From: Gadus chalcogrammus
Taxonomy: Eukaryota; Chordata; Actinopteri; Gadiformes; Gadidae
NCBI RefSeq assembly: GCF_026213295.1
Contig: NC_079426.1
Coordinates: forward strand, 22,192,035 to 22,256,034
DNA length: 64,000 nt
Direction of reading: 5' to 3'
The translations under genes and the position numbers were made by a program. The number at the start of each line of letters is the position of its first letter. The first letter of the stretch is position 1. Positions 1 through 21,066 of this stretch are shown one piece after another. Below the pieces are notes generated by a model. The model was given only the letters and a program-made list of their open reading frames with translations, ran no database searches and had not been told where the DNA came from.

Positions 1-3051
<3,051 letters not shown>

Positions 3052-3230
3052 GCTTTGGGAAGAAAGGTTGTGGACCGTCACGTCGTAACAGTCCCCCGTG
3101 GCCCTCCTCTAGGGGCCCTCTGTGGCCCTGGGTCCTGGTCTTTCTTCAACGTTCATACGTGTTCTACTGTGCATCCAGAGGCCCGGCGAGGGGGGTAGGC
3201 AAGATCAGAGGCCAACGCACGGCCAGGCCG

Positions 3231-7284
<4,054 letters not shown>

Positions 7285-7989
7285 GGCTCAGTCACAGAAA
7301 CTTACCAAGCCATGCATACCATATCTGGATGATGTAGCCTTATTTTAGGAGAATATCCCCACCAGCAGTTGAGGCTGACTCAATAACTTGCCTGGACTAA
7401 CATGCCTGAATGTGGTCTCGTTAGTTAGCTGGTTGTAAGTGGTTATCATTTACCAAAATGCCTATTTACCCTTGTGCTTTCTCTGCAGCACTGGATTCAA
7501 ATAAAACACAAACTGGGTGGTAAACTATATAAACCCAGATGGTGTATGGTGGTTAGAGCTGCACGTCAGCTGATGAGACAAACATGTAAACTAACATGTC
7601 AACACACGGCGACAATGGACGCTGTTTAATGAGCGTACAAATAGACGTACTAATGAGCAGAGAACCACAAACTGTTGCTTATCCTCACGAAGATATGTAG
7701 GTCACATTCTGGATTAACGACTGATATAAATATTTTATATCCAACTTTGCACCCGCATCTCGCCAAGCTGTTTACCTCACAGACGGAAACTAAGCATGGT
7801 CTACTCCCATCAAAATAAAAGCCCTATTTCTGAAATTGATCAACCAAGTATAGTTATAGTAATCTATATTATATATAATTAGAAATATTTTATGTATTTG
7901 ACCATGTTGTTCATTTTTACGCTAGGAATACCGCACGTTAATAACAGTTGAGGTGAAGTATGAAGAGAATGTGGTTTTACTTTGAAAAC

Positions 7990-8095
7990 TGAATTCCTTT
8001 ACTTCCCGGACTGATTTCTTCTGGTTTCCGGTAGCGTGAGGTCGCCGCAGTGTTTACGGAAGGTACACGAGATTAACTTCCGATGCTTTGGAGGT
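7990..8095 (-). promoter_or_regulatory. Candidate plekha3 upstream promoter region
   Basis: Three ETS-like motifs (ACTTCCCGG, TTTCCGG, ACTTCCG) and several CpGs lie 0.7-0.8 kb upstream of the plekha3 start codon in an otherwise AT-rich, CpG-poor region. Whether transcription starts here and a 5' UTR intron follows is inference. From 7285 to 7990 and 8100 to 8570 I see no gene or recognised element. Confidence 0.3.
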
Positions 8096-8572
8096 TGTGG
8101 AGCATCGTTATTTTAGGATACATTATGTGAAATAAATAAATTACATGAATAGCTTATCTTTCTGCATCGTGTGAAATAAGTTATTCACATGAATAGCTTA
8201 TCTTTTTGCAGTTGTGCCAGTAGGGCAATTCAACCTTTGTAATATCAGCCATTTGCTATAAGGTGGCCAAGAGGAACCTCAGCACCATGGCAGACAAAGA
8301 CAAATGTCTAGAATGCATTAGGTCATTGGATCAGATATGTAGGTAGTTGATAGGTAGTTAATTCAGAACTGGCATTTAAACTTTACAGTTTAGATGCATT
8401 TGTTTTAATTAAACAAATGTGTAGTTTACTATGCAGTTCCAAAATTTACTTCAAACATATTTAACGATCAGAAATCTGTGCCAATATGTATGACTTCATC
8501 GGACATGGAGCGGTGTAAATTAATGGTTTAGGTGGTGCGGTGTTCATGGCAAGTGGTGATGCGGGGTCACCT

Positions 8573-8803
8573 GGCAGTAGCATCAGGTGGTGGGGTACAG
8601 CAGCATCAGGTGGTGGGGTATAGCAGCATCAGGTGGTGGGGTACAGCAGCATCAGGTGGTGGGGTACAGCAGCATCAGGTGGTGGGGTACAGCAGCATCA
8701 GGTGGTGGGGTACAGCAGCATCAGTTGGTGGGGTACAGCAGCATCAGTTGGTGGGGTACAGCAGCATCAGGTGGTGGGGTGCAGCAGCATCAGGTGGTCG
8801 GTA
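8573..8803. repeat. 23-bp minisatellite, about 10 copies
   Basis: Tandem copies of CAGCATCAGGTGGTGGGGTA plus CAG, nearly uniform, with single-base variants in later copies (GGTGG to GTTGG; TACAG to TGCAG). Open frames across it are repeat artefacts. Confidence 0.95.
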
Positions 8804-8921
8804 CAGCTGTGTTCCTGGCTCTCCTCCTGCTCCACCTCTCCTGAGCCTGATGGAGGGAGAGAAGGAACTGAGCACTCTGTCACAACAGAGGGCAGCTCAG
8901 TGTGTTGTGTTTAAAATGTAG

Positions 8922-9115
8922 GCAAGGCAAGGCAACTTTATTTATATAGCACTTTTCATACACAAGGCAGACTCAAAGTGCTTCACATAAAAACATTGTC
9001 ATACAATAAAATAAAATAATAGATAAGTAAAAGAAAAACATATGCAAAGAAATGGGTAAAATAGAAAAAGGCATTTTAGTATTAAAATAGAAAATAAAGG
9101 CAAAGTTAAAAAGTT
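8922..9115 (-). mobile_element. Short LINE 3' tail, near-identical to the copy at 5442
   Basis: Begins with the same (GGCAA)n end and TTTATTTATATAGCAC motif. It matches 5447-5640 for about 190 bp with only about two mismatches by eye, then stops abruptly. It is a strongly 5'-truncated insertion of the same LINE family. Confidence 0.85.
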
Positions 9116-9260
9116 ACCCTGTAGGGAGGCTCTTTCTCCGTCTTGATCACTCTCTTCCTCTCCTATCTGTAGTCTCCTTAATAAATGAAGGATCAGCCAA
9201 CCTGCCAAGAAGTAAGACATGCCTGGCCCGTCCACTGTGAAAGTAGCTTGAAGATGGTTG

Positions 9261-9405
9261 GGTTGGCTTAGCTCAGGAGGTAGAGCCAGTTTAATTGTAA
9301 CCAGAAGATTGCAAGTTCGATCCCTGGCTTCTCCTAGCGTGACCTTGTCACCTAGAGTTTCAAGGTGTCCCTGAGCAAGGAACCTGACCCTAACCTTGAA
9401 CTCTA
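9261..9405 (+). mobile_element. tRNA-derived SINE remnant
   Basis: A-box-like TTAGCTCAGGAGGTAGAG at about 9268-9285 and B-box-like GCAAGTTCGATCCC at 9311-9324, then the GTGTCCCTGAGCAAGGAACC body shared with related teleost SINEs. It is not a functional tRNA: there is no cloverleaf pairing and it carries a SINE tail. From 9406 to 10440 I see no gene, only a TA-rich microsatellite near 10145-10185. Confidence 0.6.
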
Positions 9406-10439
9406 TTTCTTGTTGGCATTATTTGAAATTGATTTACTTAGGAAGAAGGATGTATTTCGGTGATGGTGCCTAGTTTCACTACCCTTGAAATCGCGAGAGC
9501 ACAATTTGAATTTGTCACTCTGGGAATGAGCAATATACTAATCCCCCCATTCCCCTGGATTTGAACACAACCAATCACATCAGTGTATCTGATATAGGCT
9601 GTTTTACCGACCGGATATTGCAAGAGTAATCTATTGGTTAGCCCCGCTGCTAGCTTAGTGTATGGAGCTCTTGATATGTCACCCCCTGTATTCTTGATTG
9701 GTCGTAGTGTTATCTTATTGCGTGCAGTGATATTTTCAATTGCATGCTTCGTGCTGCCTCTCGAGTTGGGAAATTTTCATTACTCGTTGCCAGACCCTAC
9801 AGCTTTCTAGATGACGCTCTGGATTTCAAGGCTATAGTTTCACTGCAGTTTGCCCCCATAGCTACTTGCCTTTTTATAGCCCAATGGTATATCACTTGGC
9901 CGCCATGGACACGCAACATTGTGTGTTGCAGTGCTGTAGCCAAGAGGCTCCTCAGCCAATGTGGACAGAGCTTGAAATCCATGGTTAAAACCTGGACTTC
10001 ACCACAGCATATGTTGAATGAGAAACACTGTTCTATATCATCGTTGTTGAACTACAACACCAACTCCTTAAACAATGCCTTAAAACCTACATGGTCTCAA
10101 TTTTTTTTTTTAGAAAGTAGTTCTAATACAGGAGGCTTTATTATGTGTATATATATATGTATATATATATACATATATATATACTAAAACACAAAGAGAC
10201 AGACCCTCAGTCAACATCGAACAACTGCACCAAGTAAATCATGTAGTCATTGTCGGAAACAGGCAGAGAGGTGGCTAGTGAGTGAAAGTGGCAGCATTTC
10301 TAAAAGTAATATTTTAAAAGCTGTGCTGCCAGTTGGTAAGGCTTTTCTGGTAGAATGTCCTCTGTTCACCTTGCCCAACGGACAATGATAATTATCCATT
10401 CTACTGCCTCATCAACACCTTTTTGACAAAGCAGTTATA

Positions 10440-11507
10440 GAACTGGCACCTTTATGAGGGTCTCGTGAACATTCTTTTGGCAAGCTATTTATTTAGTGAT
10501 TTTCGTAAAGCGTTTGACACAGTAGACCACCTGATTTTATTATCCAAACTTCACTCTTTTAACATATCACCCTCTGTTTTAGATATGATTTCCTCTTTTT
10601 TAACAGACAGATCACAAGTTGTCAAAATTGACCATGCAACATCTCAGCAATTAGGGTGTGACATGGGTTTTCCACAAGGAAGTATCCTTGGGCCTTTGCT
10701 TTTTCTTTTATACATTAATGATCTCCCACAAGTGTGTAACTACTCTAAATGCCTAATGTATGCTGATGACACTGCTCTTTCTGTCCGACTCTAACCCTGA
10801 TACCATAAACTCTGAACTGTCATCTGATCTTCAATCTTTGCATGAGTGGTTAACACATCACTTGACCATTAATGTTACAAAAACTGAATGCATGTATTTC
10901 CACTCATCCAGAAAGCATCTGTCCTTTACCAGTCCCATCATCTTTTCAAATCAAAATCTTGTCATCGCCAAAACATATAAGTATCTGGGTGTGTTACTTG
11001 ACTCACACCTCACTTACCGTGAACACACCTCCAAGTTAACTAAAAAGTTAAATCAGAAACTATATGTATATAACAAGATTAGACCATACCTATCCTCTAC
11101 TGTTTCCAAAACCTACCTGCATGCGATTGTATTCTCAACCATTTCCTACTGTTTACCAATATGGTCTCTCACTACCAAGGAAGTTACTGAACCCATCGCA
11201 TGGCTATACAACCGAGCTTTAAAGATCCACATCAATCTTCCAAAATGGACACACCACTGCACTGCACTCACTCAATCACACGCTCTGTCCTTTCAAAATT
11301 GTATTTACAGTCATGCTATCACATTTTATTTTCAACTCCAACACAGCGCCTTACAAACACTCATCTCCCTCTTACCAACGCATAACATGCCCCAAGTGCG
11401 AGTCACTAGATCTGTCTCCATGGCCCTCCACCCAGTGCCCGCATACAATAACGGCTATGGGCAGAGGTCCTTCATAAATAAAAAAAAAATAAAAAATAAA
11501 AAATAAG
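10440..11507 (+). mobile_element. Non-LTR retrotransposon fragment, frameshifted polymerase
   Basis: Reverse-transcriptase motifs FRKAFDTVDHLILL, GFPQGSILGPLLFLLYINDL and MYADDTAL are followed by KTYKYLGVLLDSHLTYREHT. The first frame ends at 10794 just after YADDTAL, and the polymerase continues in the next frame (SDSNPDTINSEL...), so there is a frameshift near 10780. The 3' end is an A-rich (AAATAA)n tail at 11478-11506. The clade is probably of the CR1/Jockey/Rex type; I cannot place it more closely. The endonuclease is absent. Confidence 0.8.
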
Positions 11508-11584
11508 CTGACCAGCACCCTTAGTACTCTGAACCTTTCCCTAATTGTCAGATGTTGACCTAAGAATGCAATCTATAATTTATT

Positions 11585-12757
11585 ATGTATTAAATGCAAC
11601 TTTTTTGGGCTTAATTTATCTTAATATAGCAGGTTAAGAGTCATTGGGATGGTTCTTTAACACTTTTTTTATTTTATTTTTTCTTGTTGATTGGTCGCTG
11701 TTTCGACCTCCACTGGCGCATCTTGGCGGAAAAAGGGAACATGCAAACTTCGGCCGGTGACCCGCCGCCCACTCTCGCGGGAATCTCGGGTCCCACGAAG
11801 CACCGAATTGCTTTACGGCTTTACAGACCCACAAATACGGAACCGGCTCGATATAAACACAAGTAGCGAAGGTATTGTTACATTCGTCATGGATCAGCCG
11901 ACTAAAAAGACTCAGAGAAACCCAAAGTCGGAGAAACAGAAGAAGAGAAAAGGGAGACCGACAGAGAGGCCAGATACGAGTAAACGTTGGGCGAGCTGCT
12001 CAGGAATAGTGTGAACTGAAAGAAAAAGAAGAATGCAAATCGGATGCCGACTGTTGCTCTTGAAATTGTAAGTACCCTTGGGTGAACTGTGTCCTTTTTG
12101 TATTGTGGCTTCTTGATGTTGATAGCCTCTGTAAAAATGTGTTTGCGCAACCGTTTTGTTGTGAGCCCTGTATGTTTCTAGCTTGCTTGCTTGCTGGGGT
12201 GTTAGCGTACTCGCTACCAAACACGTTTGTTTTGATGGTTGTTTTGCTGTTCGTCTGTCTCGTCTCCCAGATACAGGCTGAATCCCCGAATCCAGGTTCT
12301 TGTTTATTTAGATCACTAGACCACTATTCGAATGCCTCCGATTTTTTTTTTGCTATTCCTGTGAATCTCGCCCAACGTTTACTCGTGTCTGGCCTCTCTG
12401 TTGGTCAGTCTCCCTTTTCTCTCTCCGACATTGGGTTTCTCTGTCTCTCTTTAGTCTGCTGATCCATGATGAATGTAACAATCCCTTAGCTACTTGTGTT
12501 TATATCGAGCCTGTTCTGTGTTTGTGGGTCTGTAGCGCCGTAAAGCAATTCGGTGCTTCGCGAAACCCAAGACTCCCGCGAGGGTTGGTGGCGGGTCGCT
12601 GGCAGAAACTTGCGTATTCCCTTTTTCCGCCAAGATGTGCTAGGGGGAGTCGAAACAGCGACCAATCGACCCATAAAGTGTTATAGAACCATCACAATGA
12701 CTCTTAACCTGTTAATAAATTAAGCCGAAAAAGTTGCATAATTTCCCTTTAATACAT
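11585..12757. mobile_element. Foldback element with about 0.4-kb inverted arms
   Basis: The left arm (11585-11997) and right arm (12367-12757) are inverted copies of each other, diverged by point changes and small indels. Both contain a short start frame: MDQPTKKTQRNPK in the left arm at 11889, and a related MDQQTK frame on the opposite strand in the right arm near 12464. The outer ends read ATGTATTAAA and TTTAATACAT. About 370 bp lie between the arms, beginning with a splice-donor-like GTAAGT at 12069. It looks like two inverted copies of the 5' end of one gene or transposon. The family is not recognised, and no transposase domain is visible. Confidence 0.7.
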
Positions 12758-12942
12758 TCTTGGTGTTTACATCCTTGGCCTGTATGACATCACTTTCTGC
12801 TGCTCTCCGACACAATCTAATCATCTGAGCCCTTGAAAGTCTACAGGTGGCACTAGTACAGGTGTGCTGATCGGGGAAGTCACCTGTACTATGCCCCAAT
12901 TGTATGCATAATGTGTGCAACAGTAAGAACTTTGCCTGGGTA

Positions 12943-12950
12943 GCTGCAAC
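12943..12950. repeat. Left target-site duplication of the P-like transposon
   Basis: GCTGCAAC, repeated exactly at 19041-19048 on the far side of the element. An 8-bp duplication is the size known for P elements (and hAT). Confidence 0.8.
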
Positions 12951-13401
12951 CTTAGATATATATATTAACTAGATGCCCTATGGCGGCGTCTAGAACGTCA
13001 CCATAGGCCGCCATCTTACCACAGTAAAGCTTTCTGGTGGAATCTGTTGTGGCGGACGTAAGTCAGTGATCTGCAGAAACGCTAATACTCTTATCTCGCT
13101 GAAATCTTGACAGATTTACAAACGGTTTGGTTTCTTACAAACCGTATTAACGTGGTTATAATTCTGGATGCTTGAACATGTTTAAATTGCATATTTTCTC
13201 TTCGAAAAACTACTTAACGTGCAGCTTAGTTGTGTATCACAGGTAGGCTACTAGCTACCCAGTAATTTTACATCGATGGGAGAGGCAGAATTGCTACATT
13301 CAATATAATTTAAGTTGAACATGATTAAACTGCACATGATTTCCAATCGGGTTTGTTTGTCTTACATTATGAATTCTACAGGAAATTGCTGACAAGTGAA
13401 G

Positions 13402-16400
13402 ATGCCAGACTTTTGTGCAGCCTACGGATGCGTTAATCTGCGAACTCTCGAAACGAGAACCCGTGGGATCACCTTTCACCTGTAGGATATTACAATATTA
13501 TGACTTTTATTTTTAGGATAATCGTTATTCTAAAAGTAATCGTTACTTAGCGGAAGTATATACAATACAGCTCCTTTTACACAGGAACAGCGGGGATAGT
13601 ATTGCTAGATTGTTGTTGACACAAGGCTTTTTAGAATATGTTTGTTAACACAATCACTGAATGGAATTTTGGACACCTTTTTATTGTTTTTTTAGTGCGG
13701 TTAATCTTAAATACTGATTGAAAATGTTGACAATTATTAATATATCTGGGTGCATTTCTCAATTTTTTAAGGTTTCCCAAAGCCAGAGCGATGAGGATAA
13801 AGTAGGAAATTGCCCTAAGAAGGGACGGTTTTGCTGCCTCTGACAGGACACTGCTCTGCAGTGACTACTTCAGGAGTGAGAACTTTGACAGGATGGGGCA
13901 GAATGTCTGGCTTAAAGATGGTGTTGTGCCAACCCTTTTCAACTTTCCAGCTCATCTTCAAAGTGTATGTGTATCATTGACCCACAATAATTTAAAGGTG
14001 TATAAGATTGATATATCAATATAAATATGTGATTAAATGTCACACTTTAGTTTTTGTTTCTGCAAGTTATATAATGTGTTGTTTATTACAGCACATTTTA
14101 GACACTCAAAACTTTTTACTTATGTTTATTTTAGTCTGTAGCAACAAGAAGCACAACCACAGCTAAAAGAGCGGAAGACAACCTTGCAATGGACTTGATG
14201 CCTGGTGAGTATTTGCATGTGGAATGTCACAAACTAATTAGAGCATCATATGCCTTGTTATATTAAATCCTTTATCTTGATGTTACCCAGGTCTATGATG
14301 GTGTTAGTAGTCTAAGAGCCCAATATTATTTGAGGTGGTACTCTGTGTAAAAAGTTTGAAAACCACTGACTATCTCACTTTCTCAGTCAGACACTGGAAT
14401 TAATAAACATGTGTGAACATTGAAACCACACCCAGGGGTAGGCAACCTTTATATTTTTGTCCAGAGCCAGAAAACGTCTTATAAGTGGAGAAGCCTGTAG
14501 AATTTCTTAAAAGTATGCTGTTGTGTTTTCTGTTGGAGAATTGGTGAACCTAAAAATTCATTCAGGCTCACAGAATTCAGAAGTGAAGATTGAATTGTTG
14601 AAAAAGTAAGTTATTCATTTCCGTATTACTATTATTTATATATTTGTATATTTTGCCAAAACAACAGGGAGCTACTGGAGAGAGGAGATTGAGCCGCAAG
14701 CGGCAGGCCACTGACGACCACTTGTATGCATTGCCTGTTTGCCCTACGGCTATGAAGGCCAAACTTGAAGAAGCCTCAGCGAGAGTGAGGAAACTGCAGC
14801 GGGAGAAGATCAATGGCTTCAGGAGAGAAAACAGGGCCAAGAACAACATGCAGGATGTTCTGGAGGAACTGAAGGAGAAAAACCTCATCAACGAAGAGCT
14901 GAAAGACAAGCTTGAATGCTATGACTTTTTCTAATTGAATTTCAGATCTTCCGGTTCATCTCCTGTCGAGGCGTAGGCGTAGAGTACACCAAGGCCCAGA
15001 GAGATCTTGCCCTTACGCTCCATCTGCATGGTCCAAATGCATATCACTACCTGAGAGATACTCTGCACATTGACCTGCCACATCCCAGTTCACTGCATTC
15101 AAGGTATTCTTCATGATGTCTAATTTTACACTAAATTACATTAAGCACTACAGACAATATTATTTAGTGTGTCCACCATCGGGATGCTTGTGTTAGTGGT
15201 TGAATGGCTACGTGGTTAAATATCTTCTTTTTAATTATACAAGGTGGCTGAGCTCTCTTGATGCCAGACCTGGTCTCAATAAAATGATGTTGGACATGCT
15301 GGAAAGACGGCGTCAGGAAGATGAGGTCAAATACGGATGTGTCACTCTGATGCTGGATGCCATGTACATCAAAAAACACGTCCAACATGATCCTCAGACA
15401 CAAATAATGTTTGGATAAGTGGACATGGGGGATCGACTGAATGAGACTGACATAGCTTCTGTGGTTCTTGTGTTTATGGTGGTTGGGCTTCAAGGTTATT
15501 GGAAAGCTCCAATTGCATATTATTTGACCAAGTCCATCAGAATCACAGAAAGTGTTAGTAGAACATGCATTAGAAGAGCTGCATCATCGTCAGATAAGGG
15601 TGGTGTGCATGACAATGGATGGTCATGCAACAAATATCAGTATGTGCACCCAACTTGGGTGCGATTTAAAAGCAGACCCCTGTAAGCCCTTGAAGACCCA
15701 TTTCCCACATCCAGTAACCCATGACAATGTTTTTGTTATGATGGACGCTTGCCACATGCTGAAGCTGACACGCAATATGTTGCAGGTACACGCTCATTAT
15801 TGCTTATTTTCTCTGACTGTTCTGCTTTTTATACATTTTAATTTTATTTACATAATTCTGCAGAATATGGTGCTTTACAGTTGACGTGTGCAGTGAAAAA
15901 GAATCTGATTCTGCAGGCATACAGCCCAATTAGAAGCATAACTGGCAGTATCAATTTGAAGTACATAGTTCAGCTGAACAATGTCCAAAAGAAAAGTGGA
16001 CTACATGCTGCCCATCGAGTCACAAATAAGCATGTGAATTTTGCTTATCAGAAGATGAAGGTATGTTCGCATGATGATTTATGTATAGAGGGCCGCAATA
16101 GAAATGGGCTCTAGGGCTTTATTGTATTTTTTAATGTGCTCTTCATTTCTCCTTATAAACTCAATCAAGGTCTCCCTGGCTGCTCTGACTTTGAGTAACT
16201 CTGTGGCAGTGGCGCTCCGCACCTTGCAGGACGTGGGCTATGCAGAGTTCAAAGATTGTGAGGCTACTTCTGAATTAATTAAGGTAATGCAGCTAGGATT
16301 TGCATCATTGACCAAAAACATTTCCCAACATTCTACTGTTAACTTCTTACCAACATTTGAGTGATTCATTGCTTTAACCCCTTTTAACCCCCACCCTCCC

Positions 16401-18527
16401 TTTGTAATTGATATGTTGGTCAGCTACCCCAAAACTGAACATTTTGGCATCAGGAACGATTCAATAAATATGACCCTCCTCAAATTTAACACTATGCAAG
16501 AACTTGGTTAAAACTGTTAATACCTACCTCATACTTTCCTCAAAAACACCCTTATTGTTCCATCTCCGATTTACAGGTTTAAAGCAATGCAGCAATATAC
16601 ATTTTAAAAGCATAGCCACAGAGAAAATGGAGAGAAATCAAACCATGCCTCATACTTGGGTGTTTACTATCTGATACCTGTTGACACTAAGTTATAGTGA
16701 TGATTTCAGTGCTTTGAGTTAATTTAGATATTTGTTTAAAGATAACAGACAAGCAGTTTGACATCTTGAACAGTCGCAATCCCAGAGCCAAAGGGTTCAA
16801 AGCCCCCCTTGGTTCCAGGAATTGGACAAGCACCAGGGAGTTCTTGATTAACGCCAGGGGGTACTTGCTCACTTTGAAGATGGAGGATGGCAAACCCCTT
16901 TACCGAACAAAGAGCTCTTTTAAAATAGCAACAATTAGTGATGCACTTACAACATTTGTAGTCGCCAATATCCAGTACAAATGCTTAATTCTAATTAAAT
17001 TATTGTGTGCTCAATCATTGTGTGCTCTATTATTCGAGATGTATACAAGTAGTCAATTTACAAATCATTAAATTATCTAAGGTTAACCTCTACCGGTTTC
17101 AGTGCATCCCTCAAGTCCATGATATAAATTCAACAGATGCTCTGTTCTCTTGTTTATCTACAGTCCTCTGTGTCTTCTGCATCGAGTTCAGATGCTCTGT
17201 CCTCCTGTCTGCATCAAGTTCATAAGATGCTCTGTCCTGTAAGATGTTCTGTCCTGTCTCCATCGAGTTCATGAGATGCTCTTTTCTGTTTATGTATTGC
17301 ATGGTCTGCATGTTATGTTGTGAATTGATTCAAGAAGGTTTTAGTGTCCTAAAAGTAATTTTAAGGATCCTAAACCTTACACAGATTATACTTTAAGGTC
17401 AGGGATGCAATCTAGTCAGCTTTAACACCCCTTTATTTGCTTTTGAAGGTTCCTCTCTGTCATGGGCTTCGTCATAAACATTGACACGTTGATGTCGATG
17501 GTTCCTGTGCTGCTCGAAGGACAGCGATATGTCCTGACCTACAGATTCAGCCAGGACCATTTGGAACTTCTCTTTAACTCCATCAGAGCATCCGGTAGGT
17601 TTCAAAATTTATTTTTTACGAGCCTCAACACTAAGTGACACAGTTTCAGCAAATGCTTGGATTGTTTTCAGTTTTTCGGTCTATATGTTTTAAAGCATAA
17701 AGCATATATTGAATATCTGTGTAATATACTCGTATATCTTGTGTTTTTTTAAGGTGGCGCTGGAATAACAACCCAGTTCAAATAGATCTTCAGAAAGCTG
17801 ATGGCCCAGTGTGGAGTTGTTAAACCATGCAGAGGCAATGGGACTGCACAGGATGAGACAGAGTCCCTATCAGCGGTCATCGACAACAAGCCTGTCAGCT
17901 GTAGATATGTCCTCTCTAGCAGGAGGAGAAGATCTTCCATCCCCATTTGCTGACATTCCTGCCCTAGTAAATGACCACAGCAACCTTCCCGTCTGCTATG
18001 ATGGTCTTGTGGACAACGCTCTCGTGTACATTTCAGGTGAAGGCTGACTGAAAGTCGATTTTGCCTATAACCGATAGTGCCAATAGTCAACTCTGTGAGA
18101 GAACACTCTTGCCAGTCCAAAAAAATAAATGTTTCCTTAATTTCCCCACGCATATTATTGTAAGTTATGATATTATACTAACCCAAATTTCAGGATTTGT
18201 TGTGAGAAGAAGCTGTCCTGTGATGTCTGCCGTGCCAGCCTGGTGACAGACGCTGCATCTGCCATCAAGGACCAGAGCTCCCACCTGCTGTGTCTAAGAA
18301 ACAATGGAGGCCTGGTGATTCCATCAGAGGGCACAGTGAGGGTCGTCAGGGCAGCAAAGTGGCTCATTCACCAGGCATCAGCTAGTTTCAGACGATCACA
18401 GCCCTTCAAACTGCTAGAGGTCTTGTACATTGTACGGAGGAGGATCGGGTCAGAGGATGTGTTTGTGCTCAGGGAGCACATCGGCGACACGCAGCGTGGC
18501 ATAGACAGCCATCACCATCACAGATAG
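13402..18527 (+). pseudogene. THAP9-like P transposase, broken
   Basis: Exon blocks in order: THAP start MPDFCAAYGCVNLR (13402-13481); THAP remainder with FPKARAMRIK and LKDGVVPTLFNFP (from 13772); coiled region with DDHLYALPVCPTAMK (14669-14934); AQRDLALTLHLHGPNAYHYL (about 14985-15103); core VTLMLDAMYIKKH, VVLVFMVVGLQGYWKAP, MTMDGHATN and MDACHMLKLTRN (15243-15786); GLHAAHRVTNKHVNFAYQKM (about 15917-16060); SLAALTLSNSVAVAL (16171-16283); FDILNSRNPRAKGFKAPL (16741-16915); SQDHLELLFNSIRAS (17450-17594); and a C-terminal block (about 17754-18527). Breaks: TAG at 13803 after RIK, TAA at 15416 within the GYVDMG-type motif, frameshifts near 15550 and 18200. The CSxH zinc-ligand motif reads CSDY (Tyr codon at 13866). 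Confidence 0.85.
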
Positions 18528-18540
18528 ATTTGAGTGAAGT

Positions 18541-18950
18541 TACCAACACAATAGGTTGCTGAGTTTTAGTAGCCCAAATATTGATTTAACATAAATAACA
18601 TGAATACCTTGTGCATGTGTGTATTTACTTCACCTTTCTGTTCTGTTTAATGTTCATTTCATATGAAAACACATGGTTATAATTACATACATCTTTGTAC
18701 AGGGTGGGGATTTCAACGTGCAGCCTTTCTTGATGTATATTTGTAAAGGGAAATCTTGTACCTATTTTAGAACATTATTCTATTTTTCTTAGAACCTAAC
18801 AACTATTCATAAGTATATACTGTCATACCTACATCTCTGACGTTTTTTAAGAAAACCAACCCGTTTGCTGTTTGAAAATCGGTTGAAAATTGAGCATGTT
18901 ATGGTTATTTTAAAAGTACATTAATCAATACCAGCACAATGTTATTGGTG
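18541..18950. other. Transposon 3' non-coding segment
   Basis: AT-rich sequence between the transposase remnant and the right inverted terminus. I see nothing coding in it. Confidence 0.6.
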
Positions 18951-19040
18951 AGCAGCTTACTGTGGTAAGATGGCCGCCAGTGGTGACGTTCGACTCCATT
19001 GGCCAGCACCGTGGACGAGGCATCTAGTTATATATCTATG

Positions 19041-19048
19041 GCTGCAAC
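19041..19048. repeat. Right target-site duplication of the P-like transposon
   Basis: GCTGCAAC, identical to 12943-12950. Confidence 0.8.
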
Positions 19049-19439
19049 GCTTAAAAAATATGATATTTGGAACGCAGCCCCTTTTTTCCTGCAGTACTAC
19101 GTAGGCCTACTACAAGCACTTTTTATTTTTACTTGTAGTCCATACTGTAGTATACATACAATTGGGACACACTACAGGTGACTTCGCTGATTTCAACATC
19201 CTGGTAGTTTTGGCGAACTGCATTCTCCTATGTCATACTCAATATTTTTCTGCCATACTGAATAGTATGATAGTATTGGTTATTGGAACGCAGCCGGGCA
19301 TGTTGACTTATTTAGCTCACTTCCGTGTTGGAAAGCGAAACCAGAGCCAGCAGCCAATCACTGAACACGCTTCCAAATGCTCGGGCATGAATCTACCAAT
19401 AGCAGTCGGTATGCACGTTACAGCTCCCAAGACCCTAAG

Positions 19440-19556
19440 TAGTGTTGCCAGTTTGGGCCTGATTTCCCACCCAATCTGGCAACGCCTGCTGCAGAGCACT
19501 GCAGCCAGTGTTGCCACATTGGGCGGGAAATCTGGCCCGCCCAATCTGGCAACTCT
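19440..19556. repeat. Small foldback repeat upstream of hint1
   Basis: TTGCCAGTTTGGGC (19445-19458) and later TTGCCACATTGGGCGGG face CCCAATCTGGCAA motifs, forming short inverted pairs of a common vertebrate MITE type. It ends about 50 bases before the hint1 start codon. From 19049 to 19440 there are two copies of a TTGGAACGCAGCC motif and no gene. Confidence 0.5.
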
Positions 19557-19605
19557 GATCATAAGTGGGCAGTAGTGCTGCGCTGACGCTCTCGTCTCGA
19601 CCACC

Positions 19606-21066
<1,461 letters not shown>

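Larger units (their letters stand above)
12951..19040 (+). mobile_element. P-element-like (THAP9-type) DNA transposon, decayed
   Basis: A 6090-bp element with inverted termini. AACTAGATGCC near the left end is answered by GGCATCTAGTT near the right, and internal inverted blocks (CGTCACCA, CCGCCATCTTACCACAGTAA) lie at 12998-13027 and 18957-18992. It carries a multi-exon transposase with an N-terminal THAP zinc finger, coiled region and P-element transposase core. THAP9 and P transposases cut and paste their own DNA using an acidic catalytic core. This copy is inactive as read: premature stops and frameshifts occur throughout. It is the only large element between plekha3 and hint1. Confidence 0.88.

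Noticed and set aside
9261..9340. Functional tRNA gene
   Set aside because: A and B boxes are present, but the stems do not pair as a cloverleaf and the flanks match SINE bodies.
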